Shown here: one piece after another, positions 11,480-24,567 of the stretch
Layout of the letters: every line of letters begins with the position of its first letter
How positions within the stretch are numbered: position 1 is the stretch's first letter
Assembly: GCA_949130485.1 (NCBI GenBank)
Contig: OX422185.1
Span: 14,817,011 to 14,881,010 of the forward strand
Origin: Agelas oroides
Lineage: Eukaryota > Porifera > Demospongiae > Agelasida > Agelasidae
Reading direction: 5' to 3'
DNA: 64,000 nucleotides
Position numbers and translations under genes: made by a program
The notes under the pieces: generated by a model
Told to the model about the DNA's origin: nothing
What the model saw: only the letters and a program-made list of their open reading frames with translations
Databases searched by the model: none

Positions 11480-12540
11480 TCTGCTGTAACCATCTCACAT
11501 GACGCAATTGTTTCACGTAACTATAATCAGCTCAAACAATTGAGAGTGTGAAGGTGCTGGTAGTGTATAAAGTGGAAAGTTCCATCTGAAGCCGTCACGT
11601 TAGTGGAGTACTACAGTCTGAGAATGACTAAACTGCAGAAGAGAACATTGCAAATTTGATTGTTACGAGTTGGCAGTAACATGTGTAGTGTTAGTTTTCT
11701 CAAGAGTATGTATTTGCCCTTTGTGTTACTTGGAAGATGAAGAAACCCCAAGGGTGTACGGTACAGGTCCACCTTGCCTTGACAAATACTCGTACAGTGA
11801 TATAGTGTCTGCTAGTATCACGTGCAACTTCATACCTGACTGGCTGGCTGACAATGTGAAAATTTAACAAATGGTGTCTTTGTCTTGTAACCCAGTTATA
11901 CTGCTGATTATAATGTTTGCACACTTCAAAGTGTTGTATCTCGCCTTCGCCTCTAGTTGTGCCGAAAATCAACAATGGCACAGAATTTAGCCTGTGTCTT
12001 GCGAATAAACAGTTGCTAGGGTATGCTTGCTATATATGGTCCTGCAGTAGTTCTGTGGTCAGATAATTGAATTAGTGTCTTCATATTTTAGCCTCGTTCC
12101 AAAGCTCTCGTGTGGGTGGAGAAAAAAACAGCCTGGTACACACTGTTTGCGCATGCTCAGTTCCCCCATGATTTCAAGGGAAATTGAAAATTTCCATAAA
12201 ATCTGCTCCGTTACACTAATCTCTACGAGCCACGCCGACTTCTCCCATGTGAACGATGCCTGCCGCTGACAATGCTCTGTGTAGACGATGAATGAGTGAT
12301 TAAGATACTCAGCTCTTTGCTTGCAAGAATTGTCCACGCATTCAGCTAAACACTGCAGCATGTAACTGTCGCAATCTCTTTTTCCTCCCCCACCCCCACG
12401 AGAGCTAACATATTTATGATCCTAAAAAACATTCTTGTGGCCATAATTAGACATGCAGTGCATGTGGTTAATATCTGATCATCAGCAAAGTGCAGACAGC
12501 TGTGAAACGTCAGCACCAAGAAAACACACTTAGTCACACT
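11480..12540. other. No defended gene
   Basis: Overlapping short frames occur on both strands at 11,670-11,981 and 12,059-12,537 with no recognisable motif or consistent splice sites. This may be the upstream or 5' region of the ORF at 12,547. Confidence 0.35.
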
Positions 12541-12546
12541 TGAACT

Positions 12547-13146
12547 TTGTATGAAAATGACGAGCGTATAGCTAGCTGCAGCATGGACTCCATGTTGTCT
12601 GACAGTACCCTAGAAATTCCTAAAGATGTACTTGCTATCTTGGCTGCTGTTGATGGCAAACCTTACAGTAAAGCTGTATGGACGCTTGCCAAGCACAGAA
12701 GTGGCTACAGTCTGAAGCTCTTCTGGGGTGTTGAGCAGAAGTCTGTTACTAGAGGCCATGACTCTGAATCTTCTTCTCATGATCGGTCTTGTACTGTGGT
12801 TGAATCTACCTCATTGAAGGAACCTCCAAGTGAAACCTTCGACACTACCACTAATTCTGCGACCACTCTTAAATTGACTCAAGTTGATGCTAGTTCTACT
12901 GGTGGCCATGAATCAGGACCTTCTACCCTGGCTAGTTCAGATGAAGTCAGTGCTTCTCAGGCTCTTCCTACATCAAAGGTGTTACACATTGATTGTCCTG
13001 TTTCCAGTCGCACAAGGAGTAAAGTCAAGAAACACCAGTCAGATCAAGATCTTGGCAATGATTCCACTACAGTTCTACCAAGCAATCCCAAGTCTTCAGT
13101 GTCTAATGCTAGACCACCTAGTGTTAGAACTGGTCTTGCCAGCTAG
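12547..13146 (+). CDS. Uncharacterised 199-residue Ser/Thr-rich protein (or terminal exon)
   Basis: The frame runs from ATG at 12,547 (a second ATG lies at codon 13) to TAG at 13,146. The only ordered-looking part is residues 20-62, with EIPKDVLAILAAVDGKP and KAVWTLAKHRSGYSLKLFW. It resembles the short tryptophan-containing N-terminal modules seen in uncharacterised repetitive invertebrate proteins; that resemblance is from memory only. The remainder is rich in Ser, Thr and Asp and looks disordered, with basic TRSKVKK near residue 155. AATAAA stands at 13,469-13,474, about 320 bases past the stop, so this could be an intronless gene or the last exon of one. No function can be given. Confidence 0.5.
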   Translation: MYENDERIASCSMDSMLSDSTLEIPKDVLAILAAVDGKPYSKAVWTLAKHRSGYSLKLFWGVEQKSVTRGHDSESSSHDRSCTVVESTSLKEPPSETFDTTTNSATTLKLTQVDASSTGGHESGPSTLASSDEVSASQALPTSKVLHIDCPVSSRTRSKVKKHQSDQDLGNDSTTVLPSNPKSSVSNARPPSVRTGLAS

Positions 13147-13468
13147 TCTCCAAGGAGTAACTCAACATCACGTGGACTTCATAAGGTGTGACGATATAGA
13201 TACAGCCAATACAGCAACAGTGGTCAGAGCTAGTGAAGCCAGGATGTAGTCAAAGTTAAAATAATGGATAAATTTGTTGATGCTGTTGTTGAGATGACAC
13301 ACTTTATTTCAAAACTTTCTTTTGACTGCTGTTACTTCTTTGCAACTGCTAAGGCTGAAGTAAAAGTGTCTGGGTCAGACTAAAATAGGATGTATCAGTT
13401 CAGAGATTTATCGTTTCAATATTATTCCTCTAATTTAATGTATGCACCTATTTATTGGTGTGTGTAAT

Positions 13469-13474
13469 AATAAA
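13469..13474 (+). terminator. Polyadenylation signal AATAAA
   Basis: AATAAA lies 320 bases downstream of the stop of the 199-residue ORF, in AT-rich sequence. It would end that transcript. Confidence 0.45.
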
Positions 13475-13689
13475 CATTTGAAGGTGATTTAGTCATAGGA
13501 AGATGATCACTTTCTTTTGGTGCCAAAGTTTCACAACTGTCTGTACCTTTCAGAGGATGCTGTTACTCGCAAGCACTGTTGTGCATGGCTGCAGAATAAT
13601 AGGATCATAAACAAGTTCTCCATGGAAACACTAATGCTTGGCAGCTGCTCAGGATGCAGCAATTATCTGACCACAAGTACACACTGCAT

Positions 13690-14087
13690 GGACGAGCTCC
13701 TTTCCCAGGCCTTCTCTTTGTCCAGTTTTTAATCACAGTATGCAAAGATGGATGGAGAAAGCCTGGTCCATTAATTTTATCACATGAATGACAACATATA
13801 GATACACAGAGAAGAGGGCGGGGTTCCCAACTGGAAAAAATGAGCTTGAGGCCTCTTGTAGTGTCTGTGCAAGTCCTGAGGTTCTGAATGTTGGCAAGCA
13901 GAAAACTTGCCACTCATTGTTCAGAACAAAGAATGTTTGTGCAAAAAGTGTTCTTTTGGTCAGGAACCCATCCTCCCCTCTGTCTACCATGGTAGACATT
14001 GACACCATTCATGTGATAAATGTAGACCAGGCCTTCCCCCTCCATGTTTGCATGTTGTAAGCAAGCAAAAACTGTGGGGGTGAATAG
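13690..14087. mobile_element. hAT-type MITE, TAGCCTCGTTCCC family, decayed
   Basis: It contains the family hallmarks: CCCAGGCCTTCTC, GTCCAGTTTTTAATCAC, GCAAAGATGGATGGAGAAAG, TCTACCATGGTAGACATTG and TCATGTGATAAATG, arranged as inverted halves. It closely resembles 48,088-48,422 and 24,568-25,175. The overlapping open frames on both strands are hairpin shadows. Confidence 0.6.
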
Positions 14088-14420
14088 CCAAGATGACTTG
14101 AATATTGGAGTAAAAGCTCCTTCTCCACTTCAGACACAAAGAGAAAACAAGGAAGCACATTAGACATAGTGAACTTGCTTACGGGATGATGAATCAAGCC
14201 ACAGTCAATGCCGCTTTCCAGAAGGACTCAGAGAGTATGTACTCAGATCTGTCATTGTGCTTTACAGTGGTTTTTGTTGGCTAGCACTAACGAATGTGAC
14301 ATGCCACTAACCAAGCCATGAGCCTACACATCAACTGGCACTCTCAGATTAGTTGCTTCATGCTAAAGTGCTTGGCAATAAATACTGTATAAATTGGGAT
14401 CCCCTCATACGAACTAGATT

Positions 14421-16840
14421 GCTCCTTAGTCTTTAAATACCAATACTGTACTCATCCATTGCACTATGCTTATATCTTAATGGGAGGAAATGAGGGCCTA
14501 ATAGCAAAACACACCTGACAGCAAAGTGATTTAACGGATCTTAGTCTTTAAATACCAATACTGTACTCATCCATTGCACTATGCTTATATCTTAATGGGA
14601 GGAAATGAGGGCCTAATAGCAAAACACACCTGACAGCAAAGTGATTTAACGGATCTTAGTCTTTAAATACCAATACTGTACTCATCCATTGCACTATGCT
14701 TATATCTTAATGGGAGGAAATGAGGGCCTAATAGCAAAACACACCTGACAGCAAAGTGATTTAACGGATCTTAGTCTTTAAATACCAATACTGTACTCAT
14801 CCATTGCACTATGCTTATATCTTAATGGGAGGAAATGAGGGCCTAATAGCAAAACACACCTGACAGCAAAGTGATTTAACGGATCTTAGTCTTTAAATAC
14901 CAATACTGTACTCATCCATTGCACTATGCTTATATCTTAATGGGAGGAAATGAGGGCCTAATAGCAAAACACACCTCACAGCAAAGTGATTTAACGGATC
15001 TTAGTCTTTAAATACCAATACTGTACTCATCCATTGCACTATGCTTATATCTTAATGGGAGGAAATGAGGGCCTAATAGCAAAACACACCTGACAGCAAA
15101 GTGATTTAACGGATCTTAGTCTTTAAATACCAATACTGTACTCATCCATTGCACTATGCTTATATCTTAATGGGAGGAAATGAGGGCCTAATAGCAAAAC
15201 ACACCTGACAGCAAAGTGATTTAACGGATCTTAGTCTTTAAATACCAATACTGTACTCATCCATTGCACTATGCTTATATCTTAATGGGAGGAAATGAGG
15301 GCCTAATAGCAAAACACACCTGACAGCAAAGTGATTTAACGGATCTTAGTCTTTAAATACCAATACTGTACTCATCCATTGCACTATGCTTATATCTTAA
15401 TGGGAGGAAATGAGGGCCTAATAGCAAAACACACCTGACAGCAAAGTGATTTAACGGATCTTAGTCTTTAAATACCAATACTGTACTCATCCATTGCACT
15501 ATGCTTATATCTTAATGAGAGGAAATGAGGGCCTAATAGCAAAACACACCTGACAGCAAAGTGATTTAATGGATCTTAGTCTTTAAATACCAATACTGTA
15601 CTCATCCATTGCACTATGCTTATATCTTAATGGGAGGAAATGAGGGCCTAATAGCAAAACACACCTGACAGCAAAGTGATTTAACGGATCTTAGTCTTTA
15701 AATACCAATACTGTACTCATCCATTGCACTATGCTTATATCTTAATGAGAGGAAATGAGGGCCTAATAGCAAAACACACCTGACAGCAAAGTGATTTAAT
15801 GGATCTTAGTCTTTAAATACCAATACTGTACTCATCCATTGCACTATGCTTATATCTTAATGGGAGGAAATGAGGGCCTAATAGCAAAACACACCTGACA
15901 GCAAAGTGATTTAACGGATCTTAGTCTTTAAATACCAATACTGTACTCATCCATTGCACTATGCTTATATCTTAATGGGAGGAAATGAGGGCCTAATAGC
16001 AAAACACACCTGACAGCAAAGTGATTTAACGGATCTTAGTCTTTAAATACCAATACTGTACTCATCCATTGCACTATGCTTATATCTTAATGGGAGGAAA
16101 TGAGGGCCTAATAGCAAAACACACCTGACAGCAAAGTGATTTAACGGATCTTAGTCTTTAAATACCAATACTGTACTCATCCATTGCACTATGCTTATAT
16201 CTTAATGAGAGGAAATGAGGGCCTAATAGCAAAACACACCTGACAGCAAAGTGATTTAATGGATCTTAGTCTTTAAATACCAATACTGTACTCATCCATT
16301 GCACTATGCTTATATCTTAATGGGAGGAAATGAGGGCCTAATAGCAAAACACACCTGACAGCAAAGTGATTTTAACGGATCTTAGTCTTTAAATACCAAT
16401 ACTGTACTCATCCATTGCACTATGCTTATATCTTAATGGGAGGAAATGAGGGCCTAATAGCAAAACACACCTGACAGCAAAGTGATTTTAACGGATCTTA
16501 GTCTTTAAATACCAATACTGTACTCATCCATTGCACTATGCTTATATCTTAATGGGAGGAAATGAGGGCCTAATAGCAAAACACACCTGACAGCAAAGTG
16601 ATTTAATGGATCTTAGTCTTTAAATACCAATACTGTACTCATCCATTGCACTATGCTTATATCTTAATTGGAGGAAATGAGGGCCTAATAGCAAAACACA
16701 CCTGACAGCAAAGTGATTTAATGGATCTTAGTCTTTAAATACCAATACTGTACTCATGCATTGTTAGGCACATGTGCTTATATCTGGGAGGGAAATGAGG
16801 GGCTAATAGCAAATGCACCTGATGGCAAAGAGATGTAATG
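14421..16840. repeat. 115-bp satellite, 21 head-to-tail copies
   Basis: Units start at 14,421, 14,536, 14,651 and so on every 115 bp (two units of 116) to a degenerate last copy at 16,723. Each begins GGATCTTAGTCTTTAAATAC. Copies are almost identical except the last. Three units, starting at 15,456, 15,686 and 16,146, carry two linked changes: GAGAGG for GGGAGG, and TTAAT for TTAAC at the unit end. No frame crosses the array, so it is non-coding. Confidence 0.97.
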
Positions 16841-16849
16841 GACTATTAA

Positions 16850-17420
16850 CTTTGGACTGTGCTTTATTGAGAGTATAGGGTTAAATTTAGAGGCAGCTCA
16901 GCACACACACAATACTAGGTTGTTTCTATGCATGTCTTCACGTGAGTGGAACTTTACCAGTAGTTGTGAACATTTATGAAATACCATACTCGATCACGCA
17001 GTTAGTGCATCTGCCTTATAAAATTGTTACTGTGTAGATTTAAGCAGTTTTGATTCCGTCCTGCTACCTTACCTGCATCATGGCTTTTAGCAACATAATT
17101 TAATGGGTCTAGAGATCTAGACTGGCTATAACTCACTACTGCAATCTCTGGACAATAGACCCACCCTCAAAGATAAGTCCACCTCCCTTTTTTGAATGAA
17201 GTTGCTGCAAAGGGTGTTTTTCTCTGGAAAGTACGCCCACCTGTTTATGCCACAGTACATGTTAAGCCAGAAACACCGAAGAAGCAGCACTGTGCAAGAG
17301 GAGGAACTAAAAAATAAAGGCAAACACAATTTGCTGTTGCCTTGAGTCTCTTTCGCTGCCAGTCCTTGTCCCACATTTGCAGCTGTTCAAGAACAGTCAG
17401 CGATTGATTAACTTTCACCA
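16850..17420. other. Non-coding, decayed repeats
   Basis: At 17,150-17,250 there are inverted relatives of the GGTGGGCGTA-type segments of 2.9-3.3 kb. At 17,265-17,370 lies an inverted copy of the dispersed repeat at 3,023 and 63,570. No gene is seen. Confidence 0.4.
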
Positions 17421-17499
17421 AGTGTCGTCACCAGCCACACCTCTGGAAGGAAATAGATGGCTCTCTTGAATAGTTGCTATGTATAGTACCACATAGCAT

Positions 17500-17890
17500 G
17501 AAATTTTCGATGGGTACTAAGCACCAGTGCCTGTTTTCAGATTTTACAGACAGAGCGGGTGCTTATAATTGTGGGGTATTTATATTCATAGGGTGCTAAT
17601 GCATGTAATATTGTGGTAGCGTACAGCTGTATGGGAATGTATTAGCTGTGGTATAACTAAAGTCTATGTTCCTGCTAATTCCACTCCAAAGTTTGTAGCT
17701 TTTCTAGAACCAGAGATACAATCAGCAATCAATGATTGTTGCTGACTCCACCCACCAAAGTAAATCACTTGGAACTAATGAATCCCTGAGAGGTTTTTGA
17801 TAATGCCTGAATACACATGTTTTATCAAGAGGCCTTGCATGAACGTTTTCATTCCATGTCGATAACTTGTTTACAATCGGAGATATATAC
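17500..17890 (-). repeat. Inverted partial copy of the 28.2-kb element
   Basis: The segments GCACCAGTGCCTGTTTTC, TAGCTTTTCTAGAACCAGAG and ATCAGCAATCAATGATTG are the reverse complement of parts of 28,188-28,772. It is a truncated copy in the opposite orientation. Confidence 0.6.
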
Positions 17891-17899
17891 TAGCAAAGA

Positions 17900-20380
17900 C
17901 TGAATCAGCATTTCACTTTCATTTATGCAGAAATGTGTGCCTTTTATGTGGGCTGCCTATTTTTGTATGGGTGCTTGTAAACAGGATGATGTGGTTGTTG
18001 TAATAAAAATAGTTGCCTTATTAATGGATGGTTGTTTTGTATGGGTGCTTACTCTATCATATGAAACACACCACATCTGTTATTGGCACTGTTTTCATCT
18101 CGCCAGACCCTCACCCCATGCGTGGTAGGAGACTATTTTATGTCCTGTGTACCATGGCAAGGGCATACAGTTAAATTTTCCTTCAGGATAAAGCTGTGTT
18201 AGAGGAAGATGGACAAGGTTGACCTTTGATAACCTCACTGATTGAATCTTGAAATTGCTAGAGAGAAGCAGCTTTAGCCTTTTCCACGATTGGACCAAGC
18301 CTTGAATTATGATTTGAAAAGTGGGACTCCTCTTGGTAGAGACGAAAGGTTTGTCCGTTGAGATTCAAAAATGAATTGGTGATGACCCCAGATATTTTAC
18401 TTAGCAGAAGACAACCATGTCAACCATGTGAACCTGTGCTGCCAGGAATTAGCAGTGACCTCTGTTTGCATAAGAGTTTGCAGTTGAAACCCTGCCACTT
18501 GCTGTAGCTATAGGATATAACCACAGTAGACAAGCTCAAAATGGTAAACATCTGCTTAACACCTACAAGAAGACCCTGATCCTTCATTGCCCCATGTTCT
18601 ACGTCCTGTGGCCTGTGTGCTTTCTTCCCATGTCCTTTGGTCCCATATGTCTTGTGTGTCCCATGTCCTCTGTCTCACTATGTCCTATGCACTCTACGTC
18701 CATGCCCAATGTGCCAAATACCAGAAATATCAGTAAGTGAAGCCACATGTAAGATGGTGGGTTACGCTAGCTTCAAGGCTTGCTTGTGCTAGCTATACCT
18801 ATCAAAGATGAATGTATTTGCATACAATAGATTGGGAAAATTAAATAATTTCGCGGTCAAGAGCAACCGCCAAAATCTAACACGCGAAAAAAAATTATGT
18901 GACGATCATCAATGAATAAGTGTGCGCGGAATTCCACACCCCCTGAGGTAAATGTCTGATCAACAACTACAGCTAGCGATACATGGCTCTCCGGATACCT
19001 TGTAGTAGACTAAATGCTAGGAGTGCTCCAGGCGTTCGTCCCTATTGCAACTGTCAACCATTAAAAAAGTTTCGCAGACCAAATGAAACCGTGAAAATGT
19101 AACACCACAAAATTTTTCATGCAGATATTAATATTATTTTTAACGTGAAAATTTCGTGATCTACAGTAGTGTGTACATAGCTACATAAAGCCCCCTTCCA
19201 ACTTTGGGGGAGTGTTAGTGAGTTCATATAGTGTGGTATACCACCCTTGAGTAGTCGCCATCCGCCACACCTCTGGAAGGAATTAGATGCCACTGTTGAA
19301 TAGTTGCCATGTGTAGTATTTATGTAACACATAGTGACCATTTGCTAGAAGTCCTTGAGAAAAATGTTGATTGTTGTCCTACGTATCTGCTTCCTCTACA
19401 TAGGGAAGGCTTTCCTATGTACAGGAAGCAGATACTCTGCCTCAAAACAAAGCAATGGGTGTACACATGCAAGTAGTGCTAGTTTCAAAGTCCTTGTTTA
19501 TGGAGAATTCTCCTTCAAATTTTGAATATCTCCCTTCCTCCCCCATATACATATAATGCAATATACGGTTGTTGTCACAGAGCCGACTTATCCAGCAAAC
19601 ATGTTTTAGTTTATACTGATTTTAGCTGAGTCCCATCTTTGAATGACCAATATCCACATCAAAGTAAATGCTGAAGTGTGTACCATATAATTTCTAATAA
19701 CTCGTACAAAATTAAATAATTTCAATTTTAGCAGTACGATTTGATTAGAGGATGAAAATTACCAAATATTCCAAGAAACGGAGGGGTGTACGAATAAATA
19801 GAGTATTTGTACGAAGTGAATAGAAGAAAAACACATGCAAGTTTTCGACACCAAGAAAACCGATCAGCAGGTACTTTACTAGCTTCAGTTAGCTGCCATT
19901 ATGCATAACAACTAGTAACAAGTAACTTTGGCTTCGATCTACGTGCATGCATATGTACATATATGCCTACGCTGGGCGAGCAAGATTACGAGGCTCCACA
20001 ACTTACACTTCACATAAGCATGTCAGTCGCACTAAGACTCTTAGCCGACATCGAAGAATGAACTTACAGCATGCTGTACAGCATTCGCTGAACATTAACT
20101 TCACACGAACAAACCTGCGGGAACGCAGCGGACTGACCCCCACCCTGGCTTATTCGACATCGTGCACACCCTTACGATCAGAACCAAGACCCAAAAGAAC
20201 ATGTTCATTCGCATTTGTGGACATTGGAAATGCTCTCGCCATATTTGCGTCAACTCAGAGTGCTTGTGCTCAAACACGCTTCCGCTATATGGACAATAGG
20301 ATAATAATTTCTTTTTTACGCGTGCAAATAAATTAGAGTGCGTAGATTACCGTTTGTTTTTTTCCCCCAGAAAAGGGGGT
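17900..20380. other. No gene identified
   Basis: AT-rich with small hairpins (for example GTATCTGCTTCCTCTACATA inverted at 19,382-19,435). A degenerate run of CCCATGTCCT/ATGTCC motifs lies at 18,590-18,715. A repeat shared by 17,440 and 19,258 contains CCACACCTCTGGAAGGAA. The short plus-strand frame at 19,947-20,336 has no recognisable motif. Confidence 0.35.
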
Positions 20381-20426
20381 GTACAAATTATTAGAAATTC
20401 TATGGTAGTTGCAGCATCTGTATCTG

Positions 20427-20646
20427 GAAATATTACTGGTGTGTGCATGGATTTTGTTGACCTGCACATCACCATGTATGAAGACCTACAAAGTTTACCT
20501 AGTGCAACCACCCATGTGCACTTCCTGGTGTGGCCAGTGTTGTGGAAATATTGTGCATGGATTTTGTTGACCTGCACACCACCATGTATGAAGACCTACA
20601 AAGTTTACCTAGTGCAACCACCCATGTGCACTTCCTGGTGTGGCTA
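20427..20646. repeat. 110-bp tandem duplication (2 copies)
   Basis: Two units share GTGCATGGATTTTGTTGACC, ATGAAGACCTACAAAGTTTA and CCACCCATGTGCACTTCCTG with few differences. They lie within a repeat family also seen at about 22,020-22,210, and at 26,175 and 47,300 in diverged form. Confidence 0.85.
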
Positions 20647-20699
20647 GTATTCCCCCTTCCTCCACATAACCCCAGTATTGTGAAAGTACATCAGGGTCA

Positions 20700-23600
20700 A
20701 CATGTGTCAGGTTAGCTCTGTAGTGTAATCTACAGCCAGTTCTGGGGCCAGGGCTATGATGGCCTCTCCTGTTTGAGTACACCATACACCTCTTGGTTAG
20801 TCAACAATGAAAGCTGGTGTAAGTCCAGTTACTAAGCCTACTGACTCATTGTGTAAAGCATTTCCTCCTCACTCCCATAGCACAAAGCAATGGCTGATAC
20901 ACAAAGCTTGAGAAAAGCCAGTGAATTAATCTAGATGAGTCTGCCGCCACTTGTTACTGAAACAATGTTATTGCCATTTTGAATAGTGATGACCTTGAAT
21001 AGTATCCACACAAACCATGTGCTGAAATACGTAGTTTCAGCTCAGCTTGTGAGAATATGGATTACTGCTCAAGTGAACTAAGACATGAGACTTGTAGCCT
21101 CATATCCCAGGCCCACCCAAAATTTTGGGAAAAGGGCCTGGTCACAATTACAAAATTTCTCGTATGTGCTGAGTCAGTGTATTATTTAGCAATTATGTGA
21201 TCGTGTTGTAGCCAGCTACTGTTGACATTCTGTGAAGAGTGTGATAGCCTCATTCTCATTCTCAAATGGTCTTGGAATGAGGCTACTACTTTCACGTGGT
21301 CAAGAATTTCGTAACTGGTAATGGAGGAATGTGATTCGTCTACCCCAAATTCCTGATTTTTTGGATGGGGCCTGGGGACAAGGCTTATGAAACATGTAAT
21401 TTTTGCACTAGATACACAGGTATACATATAAATTAACATTGTGTAAGTGGAACTAATTGTGGACATGGCTGTCAATTACTGTTAACATGCCAGTCTATAT
21501 CATGAAACACAGAACAGATGGTGTTTGCTCGCTACCAAACTTGTTTACAAGTTCAACTGAAGGGAACATACGTATCTGGAAGAAACCACAGTCTCCTGGA
21601 AGACATATATGGATATTATTGATACACTATACACACTACAGAAGCAGCATCAACCAGCAGCTTTCTTCTTCTCATGTTAAGTAATCCACCAAGCCACATC
21701 CAATCGTTGTTTAGCATTCTTCTTTGGAGAGTGCAAAGGTCACTTGTGGTTGAAGCGCACAACTGCTGAAAGAGACGTAGACCACACTTGGTTGTCCTAC
21801 GTACATATAGCTGACCAAAGAGTCGTTCATGGGGATTTCAGGACGATATGGTCGTAGAGTACAATGTAGAAAGCCACAATACCTCGTTCACATTTTCCAG
21901 TTATGCCCACTTCTGTTAGTCACGTGACCCTACGTTGCGATCACATGAAAATTGAATCCCATGCCTTAGTCGCCCTGAGTGGTATATGTGCATGGATGCA
22001 GCAGTGTCTATAAAGGTATATGAGTCCCACTCTTAACAAAAGTTCAGTGATATGGCACTTTGACATTGGTGATGCACTCGAAATATTCCACAGAATAATA
22101 TTCAGTTTCTATCAGGGACTGTCACATATGATTTTTGTTAACCCACACACCAGCCCATATAAAGACCTGCAATGTGGAATGGTGGGTGCACCCACCCATG
22201 TGCATGCACTTGCAGGTATAATAACAGTACTCAACATGCCTAACATATAGACTAGTATCCCCCTCCTCCCCCACTGTTAGATCGTACATCAATTTCAGAG
22301 TCTACTGCCATGTCTCCTGTTACCTCAGTGGTAGAATCTACAGCTGCATGGTTCTGGTACCAAGCCTATGATAGCCTGTCCCGTTTGAGTACACCATACA
22401 CCTCTGTCTTTGTTAGTCAACACAGAAGGCTGGTCGACGTAGGTCCAGCTACAAAGCCCACTGACTTATTGGTGCCCATATTTCATGTACATACATTTAC
22501 TTTGTTGTACCCATGTTTCATATGATTGTAGCTTGGGCCATTCTGAATTAATTGGTTGAACTAACATGACCACAAGAATGTTATGTCGGGTAATTTAGGC
22601 CCACCGATGTATTAATAACTACAACACGTGGCAGCCAGTTTGGCTCTGAAATGGTAGCCTACATGGCCTATGCACATCACACAGGCTACTGCATGTTACT
22701 ATGGCTTGTGTGGTAGCGATAGTGACTTGTCTGGGTATGGAAATACTGAGAACAGTTGTGAGGACTGAACCTGAGTGGACTTTTGGCGATTTGTATGCGT
22801 ATACTTTTTGGCATCAAACAAGTTTATCCTAATTGTGCTAAAATGTTTCAGGCGGTGCATATAACAATTGTTACCCAACTATGAGGCACTTTTAAAACTT
22901 CAGGTTGGTCAGGTTAGTTCAAACAAGCAGAGTGGCCTTGTGTAAATACAGGAAGCTCACTCTTAAGAGATCTTGAGATAGTTTATGTTCACGTGCGCAT
23001 GTCTGTGGATCTTGTATAGTCTTATATCCTGACCCAACCGAGAAAGGAAAAGGGTCTAGTGTCGAAGCCTTGTAATTGTATGTAAATGTAAAATTACGAA
23101 TTTGTCAGTGTTGAAGAGTGAATTTTATACTGTCCCTTTGAACGGTATGATTGAAGTACTTGTTCTTGCTTCCACATTATTTCATAAACACTGGTCTGAA
23201 AGTTTATGGTTGTTGCTCTCATTTCTGGAGTGAACCCAAGGATTCAGGCTTGTGTCACCTGAACTCTTTCCTCATGAGACTGAGAGGGTGGAGTACAAGA
23301 CTAGAACATGTACTAGCTACTCCATCTTCACAACACTCATGCAGATGGGTTAAGGCAGTCTCTGGTTGTGGACAAGTGTAGTTCAGAGTGCTGACCACAG
23401 AAAGTTAATATTGCAGACAGGAAGCACACTACCACTTTATTGTATTGTGTTAGATGATGTTAACAAACAAATTGGTTTCCATGGAAATGTCCCACCCTCT
23501 CAACCAAGGTGCACTAATTAACACTGCCTTAATTGTATTTCAGTGAACAATATCCTTTGTAAGTTAGCATTCTAGTTACTGTTTGAATGCTTTTCATACG

Positions 23601-24550
23601 CAGAATTCAGAACTGGAGTATCAGCTGTAGCTCGTGTCACAAATAACGCCTTCCAATACACCAAAATGGCAGCTAATCACAATTTTTACTAACTCTCCTG
23701 CTTTTCAAAAGAGGTGGAGACTGTCACTCCATCCAAATTATGAACAATGCATGACAGCTGTTGAACGCCATCCTACTTATCAATACTAGACACCAACTTC
23801 TCTCAAATTCGGCACTGCATTGGGTATCATAGGTCAATAATGGACAAGCTTGATTGAGCCTTTTGTATGTCTCCTCCTCTCTGTCCCATTTGTAGCCATT
23901 CTGTGAGTTAGACATGTCTAGTTCACAACCAGTGATAGCACAAAACTGTACAGTACATGGTAAAGGGTCATAATCATAGCTAAGAAGCCTACACAAAGCA
24001 GCCACTCAGTTTCTGTACATTTTAACACCACTTCCACAAATTACGGCAATACCTTCACATACCTACTATGTAAATGATACATTCAGAACCTGCCTGCCTT
24101 GACTTACCTGAGCATTTGCTTCCCACTCAGGGTAGCTGAGACATTGGTCAGTTAAGTATGGCATTAATTGTGTGTGTGGTGTGTGTTTACCTATGGCATC
24201 AGCACATTATGTAAGTGAAGATTGTTTACGCTTGTGCATTATGTGCAAGGGTGTGGTGACACAAGTTATGTCACTAATCGATTTCCTCTTTCACTACAAG
24301 AGCGCATGATGATGTCATTTTTTATTACATCATCATGCACTCTTGGCTTCTATGGCAGTCTGTATGATTACATCATGTAGCACTAATTGCTACCTCACAC
24401 ATGTCACTGATTACTAGCTTCTAACCTCCACTGAGCACACACTCCTTCTGCCAGTCTCTTGAGGGGCTGTTTCTCTTGTTGAGTATATGCCTTCTGCAAG
24501 TAATTTCACTATCTACCATGGTGATGTATGATTAGTCAAGTATATGTTGG
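20700..24550. other. Repeat-rich, no defended gene
   Basis: It includes a decayed MITE around 21,080-21,150 (CCCAGGCCCACC...GGGCCTGGTC) and one at 21,253-21,400 with inverted GGTCTTGGAATGAGG-type ends. A copy of the 20.4/26.1-kb repeat family lies at 21,960-22,250. A hairpin at 24,296-24,346 is formed by GCATGATGATGT and ACATCATCATGC. Upstream exons of the LRR gene should lie here or further left but were not found. Confidence 0.35.
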
Positions 24551-24567
24551 AATGGTGCCGTTAAAGT

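Noticed and set aside
14421-16840. CRISPR-like array
   Set aside because: Units are contiguous 115-bp repeats without unique spacers, in an animal genome.
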